From NCBI RefSeq assembly GCF_018617875.1, contig NZ_JACSKZ010000003.1, positions 218,875 through 282,874 on the forward strand: DNA of 64,000 bases. The letters are read 5' to 3'. A program made the translations under genes and the position numbers. Source of the stretch: Exiguobacterium algae. GTDB lineage: Bacteria; Bacillota; Bacilli; Exiguobacteriales; Exiguobacteriaceae. The first letter of the stretch is position 1; the number at the start of each line of letters is the position of its first letter. The notes under the pieces are model-generated. The model saw only the letters and a program-made list of their open reading frames with translations. It searched no databases and had not been told where the DNA came from. Positions 1 to 7,186 of this stretch are shown here, piece by piece.

Positions 1-2172
1 TGAAGACGCATCAAACTGAACGACGTACGTTTGGTCTTTATGCAACTCAAGTCCACCTTGTTCCATCAAGACGCTCCACGCTTCTTGTCCTTCTTGTCCG
101 ATTGAGACAAGTGCCGCTTCATTCACGGCTTGAATCGCTGCTTGCGCGTCAAAGTGGATATATGAACCCCAATTCGTGAATCCATCCGCGAACGTACCGT
201 TTTTAAGCGGAGATGGGTCCATGTAGATTGGCGTCACATCAAACATTTCAACATCATCAATCTCAATGACGCCTTTGTCCGAGCCAAGAACGAATTGTAA
301 TTGACTCATCAAATCAGTAGCCGACTCCATCGTGAATTTCACTTCATATGTGTCGAACTCATCTGTCAATGCGATGTTTTGGAGTGGGAGATAAACATCT
401 CCGTCTGCTCCGACGAATCCGACTTGAAGACCATCTAGACGTTCCGCACGTGCATTGAAGCGGACGACATATTCACGACCTTCAGTCAATTGAATTCCTT
501 TTTGAACGAGTGTAGCCGGTTCACCTTTTTTCTTGTTCGTTTCGAAACGGAAGTGACGGGCGGTCGGGTCAACTGTGCCCGTTCCTTTTGTCACGCCAGA
601 ATCGAACGTCCAATACGTCAACCGGTCCATCGCACCTTGGTCGAATGTTCCATTGTATACGAGGTTGCCGTCACCAAGTGCCGGTTTCGTCGCATCTGGG
701 TCGAACGCTTCGCGTGGTGCTTGCTCTACGCGCACATTTCCGATTTGAACACCGGCTGTGCTGAGTCCGACGTTGAACTCAAGGCGTGCCGCAAGGTCCG
801 TTTCTTCCGTCATGTCGAACGTGAGTGAGTATGTTTGGACGTCTGTTGTTAAATCAAACGCACCTTCATCAGAGTACTTCGCATATCCACGTTCTGCACC
901 ACCGCCTACTTTCACAGCGATTGAGCGTGCCTCGTCCGCACTTGCATCAAACGTCACTTTATAATGTCCACCTTGTGCGAGTGACACGTGTTGAATCAAC
1001 TGATGCGAGTATGGCTGGCTTCCAGCTTCACTGATTGAAATATCCGCAAAGCGTGAACCTGCTAAATCAATTACGTCTACTGAACCTACACCGCCAAAGT
1101 CAGGAAGCGCGACATAGTTCCAGTATGTCGGATCGAGTGTTTGTGAACCGTTCGTCACGGTCGTGATCGGTTGGGCGTAATCTTCATCATAGATGAGGTT
1201 TCCGTCTTCTAACGGTTGTTTCGCGCCTTCCGGCAACACGATGGCTTCATCAGAATATGTCGGTTCGACCGCTTCACGGTAGTCACGGTTTTTCAAATCA
1301 AAGACACGTACGTAGTCGACTTCCATTTCAGCAGGGAATGGTGTCGTCTCATCAACGTCTCCATCGAACCAACCACCGACTGCCAAGTTCATGACCAAGT
1401 AGAAGTCCTGGTCAAACGGTGCCGGGTAGCTGAATTTCGTCGCCTTGTTATTACCTTTGGCATACCAGTCGTTTTGTGTTTGATAAAGGTTTCCGTCTAC
1501 ATACCAACGAATTTCGCCTGGCTCCCATTCGACCGCGTATGTATGCCAGCTGTCGATGCCGTCTCCTTCAGCGAAGTGATAATCTTTTCCTGTATACTTG
1601 TTGTTCGGCCAAGTCTCACCATAGTGAATCGTGCCGGCCACTTTATCCGGTTGGCTTCCCCAAGATTCCATGATGTCGATTTCACCCGATGCAGCCCATC
1701 CACCGTAACGGTCTTCTTCCGGCAGCATCCAAAATGCCGGCCATAACCCTTTACCTGTTGGAAGTTTGGCTTTCATCTCATAACGACCGTACGTTTTATT
1801 AAACAAACCTTTTGTCGACAACTTCGCAGACGTGTAATCGTACGTCCCTAACTCATCTGTCGTCTGTTCCCGTTTTGCACGAATGACGAGCTTCCCGTCT
1901 TCTACGAAAGCGTTTTCGTTTTTGTCCGTGTAATATTGCTTTTCGTTGTTTCCCCAACCAGGTGCCACCGGATTGCCGTCTTGATCAATGATCCAGTTCC
2001 CCGTTTCAAAGTTCCACTTGGTGCGGTCGATTTCATTCTGGTTGAATTCGTCTGACCAGACAAGCTTCCACTTCGTGTTGTCGGGCTTGTTACCTTGGTT
2101 TTCAGCAGGTGCATCTTGAGCGAACGAGAGGGCCAGTCCCGTTCCAAGTGCGAGTGCGACCCATTTCTTCAT
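1..2172 (-). CDS. Secreted GH16 endo-beta-glucanase (laminarinase-like) with CBM4/9-type modules, C-terminus cut by window edge
   Basis: 724 residues are visible and the frame is still open at base 1, so the C-terminus lies outside the window. A signal peptide (MKKWVALALGTGLALSFA) is followed by a GH16 catalytic domain at about residues 35-300. The motif GEIDIMES carries the nucleophile E164, D166 and acid/base E169, as in family 16 glucanases. After it come at least two, probably three, beta-sandwich modules with the CBM4/9 pattern (NGTF linkers, repeated YxVxFxA strands) at roughly residues 345-450, 475-620 and 655 onward. Known GH16 enzymes of this build hydrolyse beta-1,3 or mixed-linked beta-glucans outside the cell. 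The start ATG has a GGAGGAAATG-type ribosome site and a tandem cre element about 90 bases upstream, so carbon catabolite control is likely. The exact substrate is inferred. Confidence 0.92.
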   Translation of the reverse strand, partial: MKKWVALALGTGLALSFAQDAPAENQGNKPDNTKWKLVWSDEFNQNEIDRTKWNFETGNWIIDQDGNPVAPGWGNNEKQYYTDKNENAFVEDGKLVIRAKREQTTDELGTYDYTSAKLSTKGLFNKTYGRYEMKAKLPTGKGLWPAFWMLPEEDRYGGWAASGEIDIMESWGSQPDKVAGTIHYGETWPNNKYTGKDYHFAEGDGIDSWHTYAVEWEPGEIRWYVDGNLYQTQNDWYAKGNNKATKFSYPAPFDQDFYLVMNLAVGGWFDGDVDETTPFPAEMEVDYVRVFDLKNRDYREAVEPTYSDEAIVLPEGAKQPLEDGNLIYDEDYAQPITTVTNGSQTLDPTYWNYVALPDFGGVGSVDVIDLAGSRFADISISEAGSQPYSHQLIQHVSLAQGGHYKVTFDASADEARSIAVKVGGGAERGYAKYSDEGAFDLTTDVQTYSLTFDMTEETDLAARLEFNVGLSTAGVQIGNVRVEQAPREAFDPDATKPALGDGNLVYNGTFDQGAMDRLTYWTFDSGVTKGTGTVDPTARHFRFETNKKKGEPATLVQKGIQLTEGREYVVRFNARAERLDGLQVGFVGADGDVYLPLQNIALTDEFDTYEVKFTMESATDLMSQLQFVLGSDKGVIEIDDVEMFDVTPIYMDPSPLKNGTFADGFTNWGSYIHFDAQAAIQAVNEAALVSIGQEGQEAWSVLMEQGGLELHKDQTYVVQFDASS

Positions 2173-2260
2173 TCCATTTCCTCCTTCAACATGAAAATAG
2201 GCAGGGACGAACGATCGACCTTGCCTGACTTGAGTAACATACTACTATTCCGAGCAACTT

Positions 2261-2287
2261 ACGAAAGCGCTTTCGTAAGCGTTTTCA
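2261..2287 (-). promoter_or_regulatory. Tandem overlapping cre (CcpA) sites upstream of the GH16 gene
   Basis: A perfect palindrome ACGAAAGCGCTTTCGT (2261-2276) overlaps a second site that reads TGAAAACGCTTACG on the minus strand (2274-2287). Both fit the cre consensus TGWAANCGNTNWCA with at most one or two mismatches. The position about 90-115 bases before the glucanase start is typical of CcpA repression of secreted glycosidases. Confidence 0.8.
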
Positions 2288-2353
2288 TGGCTTCATTATA
2301 AATTTCTTCCATTCTTCGTTCAACTATTTTCTGAATTTGCAATCAGTTTGTCA

Positions 2354-2388
2354 CAAAAAAACCATTGCCTCCTGATTCGACAATGGTT
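2354..2388 (-). terminator. Rho-independent terminator after the Nudix gene
   Basis: The 8-bp stem AACCATTG/CAATGGTT (2360-2367 with 2381-2388) is followed on the minus strand by a run of six T, directly after the Nudix stop codon. Confidence 0.75.
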
Positions 2389-2394
2389 CCACGT

Positions 2395-2925
2395 TTATTT
2401 TCCTTCAAAGTGAGCAATTCCGCCCCATTGTTTTCGCATCGCAAACAAGGTGGAAATGAGCGACCCATAGTACGGAATAAATGTTCCTTCCTGGATCATC
2501 TGAAGGATGGTTTCCTCATCTGCCCATTTCACGGCTTGTACTTCAGATTCCTGAAGGGTCAATTTCTTCAAGTCCACTTCTGCTTCGACAAGGTAGATGT
2601 CATCAAATCCTTCCTTGAAGTTCACCGTGAGATGCGGGCGTGTCTCCGACAAATCAAGCCTCAATCCAATCTCTTCCTCGAGTTCCCGCATCGCCGCTTC
2701 CTGGCTCGAATCTCCAACCGTGGCACTCCCACCCACCGTGAGATCCCACATGTTGGCCCACCCTTCTTTGAACGGTTGACGCTGTTGAATCAACATTTGG
2801 CCTTTATCATTAAATACACAAACGTGAATGACGAGGTGGTAATCTCCGGCCGGCAATCGACTTCCCCGTTTCCACGTACGGTCTGTCTTCTCCCGGTCGA
2901 CCGTATACACATCCCAAAATTCCAT
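2395..2925 (-). CDS. Nudix hydrolase
   Basis: The protein (176 aa from this start) belongs to the Nudix family, which cleaves nucleoside diphosphates linked to another group. The Nudix box is visible as GDSSQEAAMRELEEEIGL, with the invariant RE-x-x-EE-x-G core that binds the metal. The region before it (HLVIHVCVFNDKGQMLIQQR) is the usual first strand pair and resembles the IDI/YfcD-like subgroup. A longer open frame to 3006 exists, but I chose the ATG at 2925: it has GGGAGAGG upstream and it starts just after the stop of the LOR gene, with which it forms a two-gene operon. Substrate unknown. Confidence 0.85.
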   Translation of the reverse strand: MEFWDVYTVDREKTDRTWKRGSRLPAGDYHLVIHVCVFNDKGQMLIQQRQPFKEGWANMWDLTVGGSATVGDSSQEAAMRELEEEIGLRLDLSETRPHLTVNFKEGFDDIYLVEAEVDLKKLTLQESEVQAVKWADEETILQMIQEGTFIPYYGSLISTLFAMRKQWGGIAHFEGK

Positions 2926-2938
2926 TGTGTCCTCTCCC

Positions 2939-3433
2939 TTACGTTGCAGCACTTGAAGCGGCGGCTTGATCGGCTTTCGCACAATCGATTGCCACCACGA
3001 TGGCAATTAAAAGATGTTCCATCTCCGATTCTTCGACCCGAATTTCATAGCTGTCTCCCCAAGTGAACCATTTCTTTTGTACACTGCCTACCGAGCGCCC
3101 GTTTTTCGTCACTTCAAAGTCCATATCCCACCAGTCTCCCTGAACGTCCACTCCGGCGGCATCAATCGCATACCTCGGTTTGAAGAACGTGAACTCTTTG
3201 GAGATTGTCAGCATGTCCCGGCCGTCGACCTCAACAAAAAATTGCGGCAGGAAGCTGAAGACTTTCTTCGTGATGATGGCGACAGTTTGATCCGACACAT
3301 CATTGATCGTAAACGACTTCGGGAATTTCATGAAACTCCCTTCGACAAAATACAAATCGTGCCCATCCGCGTCTTTGATGGTGAACCGTCCACGTAAACT
3401 GAACACTTTTTGTTTCATGTATAACGTTCGCAT
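2939..3433 (-). CDS. LURP-one-related (LOR / YxjI-type) protein
   Basis: This 164-residue protein has the LOR/tubby-like beta-barrel pattern: MKQKVFSLRGRFTIKDADGHDLYFVEG at the N-terminus, repeated F-x-I-x-D turns, then VVAIDCAKAD in the C-terminal helix that threads the barrel. B. subtilis YxjI is the nearest named relative; no biochemical role is established for the bacterial proteins. The start is the ATG preceded by CGGAGGGATCAC; the earlier ATG at 3457 has no ribosome site. The Nudix gene follows after 13 bases, so the two are probably co-transcribed. Confidence 0.75.
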   Translation of the reverse strand: MRTLYMKQKVFSLRGRFTIKDADGHDLYFVEGSFMKFPKSFTINDVSDQTVAIITKKVFSFLPQFFVEVDGRDMLTISKEFTFFKPRYAIDAAGVDVQGDWWDMDFEVTKNGRSVGSVQKKWFTWGDSYEIRVEESEMEHLLIAIVVAIDCAKADQAAASSAAT

Positions 3434-3501
3434 CGTGATCCCTCCGATTTTCTTCATTACCCTTTATACGGGAACTCATCCCGAAAAGTTTCGATGACCA
3501 T

Positions 3502-3530
3502 AAAAAACCGCGCGATGATTCATCGCACGG
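3502..3530 (-). terminator. Terminator of the alkaline phosphatase gene
   Basis: An 11-bp stem (3508-3518 with 3520-3530, one G-T pair) is followed by TTTTTTA on the minus strand, ten bases after the phosphatase stop codon. Confidence 0.8.
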
Positions 3531-3539
3531 TGAACTCAA

Positions 3540-4916
3540 TTATTTGTTTTTAATTCGTCCATGGTTTTTAAGAAGATCAAAGATGCGTTTCGCTTGGTCC
3601 GTATTGTCACTAAATCCGACAAAGTTTTCTTTTTGTGGTCCAAACGCATATACCGGTACATCGTCACCTGTGTGACCGCCTGTCGTCCAACCTGTACCTG
3701 AACGCGTATCAAAGATTTTCTCGATTGCATTATCGATTTCTGTTACATCGTTTGTTGTTGCCGCTTCTTTCACCGATTGAATCTCTTCGTCTGTCAAATC
3801 AAGATCGATATACTTGTTCAAGACCGTCTCAACGTCCTCACCTGCTTCAATTTGTTTTGCCATGAAGTCTGGTGTCCGTTTGGCAGCTTGAATCGGTGCC
3901 GGATTCCAGTTGTACTCCCCATCTGAACCGATTGAGATCCCACCAGTTGAGTGGTCCGCTGTGACGATGACCAATGTCTCACCGTTTTCTTTTGCGAAGT
4001 CACGAACAACTTCAAACGCTTTTTCAAAGTCTTTCATCTCACTCATCGCACCAACGACATCGTTATCGTGGCCGGCCCAGTCGATTTGACTACCTTCGAC
4101 CATAAGGAAAAAGCCGTCATCGTTGCCTTTCAAGCGATCGAGAGCAGACGTTGTCATATCTGCAAGGCTTGGCTGCGCCTCGTCACGGTCAATCATTTTG
4201 TCCATGCCTTTCTCAGCGAATAGACCAAGTACTTGCTTGTTCTGATCCTGTTTCATTTCCTCCGCTGATTTCACGTAGCTATAGCCATCTTGTTGGAATT
4301 GTTTGGCAAGGTTACGGTCTGAACGTTCGAAGAATTTCGTTCCGCCACCTAACATGACGTCCACTTTGTGTTCTCCATTAATGAGTTCGTCATAATAATC
4401 GTTTGCGATGGCATCCTCGCTCTTACGCGACTCTTCGTGCGCACCGAATGAGGCAGGTGTCGCGTGTGTAATTTGAGATGTCGCGACAAGACCTGTTGAC
4501 ATCCCATTCTCTTTTGCTTGTTCAAGCACTGTCTTCACGTCTGTCAAATCGTTATCGACAGCGATTGCGTTGTTATATGTTTTTACCCCGGCACTCATAG
4601 CAGTCGCTGCCGCTGCTGAATCGGTTACGTTCTCTTCAGCATCTTCCGGATAAGTAGTCTGCATACCAACCAAGTGCGAGTCAAATGCTGTCGGTTCCAT
4701 TTCAACTGTATCTAAGTCGTCGTTCATGTAACGAAGCCCCGTCATGTATGGCGTACCCATTCCGTCTCCAATCATGAAGATGACGTTTTTCGCTTTGTGA
4801 TTATTGGAATCCTTCGCTTCTGCTTCTAAGTTTTGTTGTTGAACGCCTACCATTCCACCAAGTGCGAGTGTCGAGACAACTGCGAGCGGAACAAATTTCT
4901 TCATTGTGTTTTTCAT
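3540..4916 (-). CDS. Secreted alkaline phosphatase (PhoA/PhoB family)
   Basis: 458 residues, full length for the family. A signal peptide ends near residue 34 (LEAEA). Family motifs are all present: MIGDGMG with metal ligand D51, VTDSAAAATAMSAG with nucleophile S100, VEGSQIDWAGH, TADHSTGG and GGHTGDDVPVYAFGP. The enzyme removes phosphate from extracellular monoesters to supply phosphate. ATG is preceded by CAGGAGGG. It is monocistronic, with its own terminator. Hexamers spaced by five bases upstream resemble a PhoP binding box, which would fit induction by phosphate starvation. I cannot say which Bacillus paralogue (phoA, phoB) it matches. Confidence 0.95.
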   Translation of the reverse strand: MKNTMKKFVPLAVVSTLALGGMVGVQQQNLEAEAKDSNNHKAKNVIFMIGDGMGTPYMTGLRYMNDDLDTVEMEPTAFDSHLVGMQTTYPEDAEENVTDSAAAATAMSAGVKTYNNAIAVDNDLTDVKTVLEQAKENGMSTGLVATSQITHATPASFGAHEESRKSEDAIANDYYDELINGEHKVDVMLGGGTKFFERSDRNLAKQFQQDGYSYVKSAEEMKQDQNKQVLGLFAEKGMDKMIDRDEAQPSLADMTTSALDRLKGNDDGFFLMVEGSQIDWAGHDNDVVGAMSEMKDFEKAFEVVRDFAKENGETLVIVTADHSTGGISIGSDGEYNWNPAPIQAAKRTPDFMAKQIEAGEDVETVLNKYIDLDLTDEEIQSVKEAATTNDVTEIDNAIEKIFDTRSGTGWTTGGHTGDDVPVYAFGPQKENFVGFSDNTDQAKRIFDLLKNHGRIKNK

Positions 4917-4986
4917 CGGTGAACCCTCCTGAATTTGTACTACCCTTGTAGCGTAACGAAGAAATGTAAAGAACTATTTTCAATAG

Positions 4987-5014
4987 CAATACAGCACTGT
5001 ATAGATTTTGTAAA
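4987..5014 (-). promoter_or_regulatory. Candidate PhoP (Pho) box
   Basis: On the minus strand the hexamers TTTACA, TATACA and GTATTG follow each other at exact 5-base gaps, an 11-base period. This is the arrangement of TT(A/T/C)ACA repeats bound by PhoP in Bacillus. The third hexamer is weak. It lies about 75-95 bases before the phosphatase start. Confidence 0.45.
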
Positions 5015-5030
5015 AGAACAATTGAGAAAA

Positions 5031-5056
5031 TGGGTGACCTCATTTGAGGTCACCCA
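5031..5056 (-). terminator. Terminator of the diguanylate cyclase gene
   Basis: A perfect 12-bp inverted repeat TGGGTGACCTCA/TGAGGTCACCCA with a two-base centre is followed on the minus strand by TTTTCTC. It lies 110 bases after the cyclase stop. Confidence 0.6.
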
Positions 5057-5166
5057 TTCGTCTTTACCCTTGTTTTATCTAAATCGAATCCGATGAAGCA
5101 ATTGCTACATAAACAATATCATTCATTAAATTAACTTTCTTTCGTGAACTCAAACGATTATCCCGC

Positions 5167-6966
5167 TCATACGGATTCACTTTCTGATTGGTGGTCTTCA
5201 TATTCAAATAAAGTCGTTCGGTTCCGTCCATACAATTTTGATTGATACATTGCCATGTCAGCTCGTTCGATGATCACGGTTGACGAAAGATCCGTTTCTT
5301 GAGAATCCGCCACACCGATAGAAATGGTGATTGGTTTCCCTGTCGGACTTGGCGTTTTTGATACGGCTTCCCGCAAACGCTCCGCAATCTCATACGCCTC
5401 ATAAAGATCCGTATGAGGGAGCCATACCGCGAACTCTTCTCCTCCGTAACGGAAACTAAGCGCACCCTCCACCTCGATTTCGCGCAAGTGCTCGGCAAGT
5501 TGTTTGATGACTTCGTCTCCAATCAAATGACCGTATGTATCATTAATGAATTTAAAATGATCAATATCTAACAGGAGAAGCGAGGCCTGTGCCTGTTGGT
5601 GAAACGCCTTTTCAATGACCTGGTCAAACATCTTCCGGTTAATCAAACCGGTCAATCCATCGAGTTGAACCTGATTGCACAGCAATTCATGATAATCGTT
5701 CAAGTGGTAATAAAGCTGACGAATCTCCCGGATTGCAGCGTAATGTTTGGAGCGGTTCAACTGTTCAGTTCGACTCATCATGCCATGCTCTTCTTCGGTC
5801 ATCTGTTTCAACCAATCCGATGTTTGGCGAATCGGATGAATAATCGTCCGATTGAAATAGAGATAGATAAACCATGACAGGAGAAGCGAAACCACGACCA
5901 CCAGAATCAAACTGCCGTACACCAACTGTTTGATGGAGGCCGTTTCCTCTTTATTATTGTTCAAATGTGCCGTCTCGATTTTATTTATCTGGTTGATCAA
6001 TTGCGTGATATCTGATTTCGTTTCGCTCGTCATCGTGGTGAGCGTCTGTAGTTCCTGATCCGCATTCAAATTTCCGCTTGATGCAATAGAGAGATTCAAA
6101 CGATCAATGATTTGTTCATTTTCTTCGCTCCATTGATTGAGCGCTTTTTTCAATTGATAGACCAGTTCTTTTTGTTCCGGCCGATTCGTGACGCTACTCG
6201 TGACGGAGTGAATCGCTTGCTCAAATTCACGTTTTGTCTTATCTAGAACGACTTGAGGGTCTTTCGAGAGAAATTCGCCATTATGTATGAGCTTTTTTCC
6301 TGTCTCGACTTCGACTAACGAAATATGGTCGAGCGTAATCTCATGTGCCGCCATCATCTGATTGTCCGATACATTCCCAAAAGCGAATACAAGCTGGACA
6401 GATGGATCTTGTGATTCATTCATTTGAAACTCAATTGAATATTGCTCCATTTCACGAGTGATGGGGACGACATTGACATGATATTTATTGTAGTAATTGC
6501 TGTTTTCAATCATGATTTGGATTGGCCGCTCGACGGTCGATGCGGCATCAAATGTGAGCCGGTACTGCTGTTGAGGATTCAGCGTGAAGGACCCCTGCAT
6601 GACCTCCACTGACCACGGCAGCAACCCGCTCGAATTGACCGCTACGTCGAGTTGCTCGTTGTCCATTCTAAATTTCGCATCCGCTCCTTGCGTCGGATCC
6701 ACAAAACTCTTCCAACCGTTCCCCGAAAAATGTTCCCATATGTCGCGCTCCACTTTATTCGCTGACTTTTCGATAAAATCCATTTTCATCAAGACATTAT
6801 AGGAATCATTCGTCAATTGATTCATTTTACTCAATCGTTCAATCCCGAAAAATGAACTCGCTCCAATCAGCACCATCATCACAAAAATGAGAAAGAATGC
6901 TGATAGCATGATTCCTTTTATGTTTTCTGTAAATGACCTGAATAGTTTTCCTACTGTTCGGCTCAT
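5167..6966 (-). CDS. Membrane diguanylate cyclase with extracytoplasmic CBM4/9-like sensor domain
   Basis: About 599 residues. TM1 is at about residues 10-32 and TM2 at about 345-365. A C-terminal GGDEF domain has the active-site motif RYGGEEF near residue 508, so it should make cyclic di-GMP. The RxxD inhibitory site is absent (V and A occupy those positions). The outer part, residues about 80-255, has the pattern of a carbohydrate-binding module (FTLNPQQQYRLTFDA, QYSIEFQM, ITLDHISLVE, LIHNGEF), much like the modules of the GH16 enzyme in this window. A short coiled linker and HAMP-like segment precede the GGDEF domain. I chose the ATG with GAAGGG eight bases upstream; earlier TTG/ATG codons at 7002/6999 are possible. 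A cre-like site lies about 100 bases upstream. Confidence 0.85.
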   Translation of the reverse strand: MSRTVGKLFRSFTENIKGIMLSAFFLIFVMMVLIGASSFFGIERLSKMNQLTNDSYNVLMKMDFIEKSANKVERDIWEHFSGNGWKSFVDPTQGADAKFRMDNEQLDVAVNSSGLLPWSVEVMQGSFTLNPQQQYRLTFDAASTVERPIQIMIENSNYYNKYHVNVVPITREMEQYSIEFQMNESQDPSVQLVFAFGNVSDNQMMAAHEITLDHISLVEVETGKKLIHNGEFLSKDPQVVLDKTKREFEQAIHSVTSSVTNRPEQKELVYQLKKALNQWSEENEQIIDRLNLSIASSGNLNADQELQTLTTMTSETKSDITQLINQINKIETAHLNNNKEETASIKQLVYGSLILVVVVSLLLSWFIYLYFNRTIIHPIRQTSDWLKQMTEEEHGMMSRTEQLNRSKHYAAIREIRQLYYHLNDYHELLCNQVQLDGLTGLINRKMFDQVIEKAFHQQAQASLLLLDIDHFKFINDTYGHLIGDEVIKQLAEHLREIEVEGALSFRYGGEEFAVWLPHTDLYEAYEIAERLREAVSKTPSPTGKPITISIGVADSQETDLSSTVIIERADMAMYQSKLYGRNRTTLFEYEDHQSESESV

Positions 6967-7063
6967 CCTCATTTCCCTTCCGTCCCCATCTATTTTCATC
7001 AAATCTTCTATGTACGTTCGTCGCGGTATAGCTTTAATCGTTACACTGACTTCTACACTTATT

Positions 7064-7077
7064 ATAAAGCGCTTTCA
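7064..7077 (-). promoter_or_regulatory. cre-like site upstream of the diguanylate cyclase
   Basis: TGAAAGCGCTTTAT on the minus strand matches 12 of 14 positions of the cre consensus and contains the core AAAGCGCTTT palindrome. It suggests CcpA control of this cyclase, in line with its glycosidase neighbours. Confidence 0.55.
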
Positions 7078-7141
7078 CAAGGAATCCAATCTACTTCCCC
7101 ATTTTATCCTTTCATTTCTTGATTGACCCGATCAACAGGAA

Positions 7142-7169
7142 AAACCTGCCTCCTATTAAGAGACAGGTT
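7142..7169 (-). terminator. Terminator after the GH3 gene
   Basis: The stem AAACCTG/CAGGTTT with a loop of 14 bases is followed by TTTTCCTG on the minus strand, 18 bases after the GH3 stop. Confidence 0.6.
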
Positions 7170-7186
7170 TGCTGTTTCGTTAAAAC

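Noticed and set aside
1216..1746. Plus-strand open frame of 176 codons
   Set aside because: Shadow of the GH16 catalytic domain on the other strand.
2365..3066. Long plus-strand open frame (233 codons)
   Set aside because: It is the complement of the Nudix and LOR genes, has no ribosome site or recognisable protein, and runs through the terminator of the Nudix gene.
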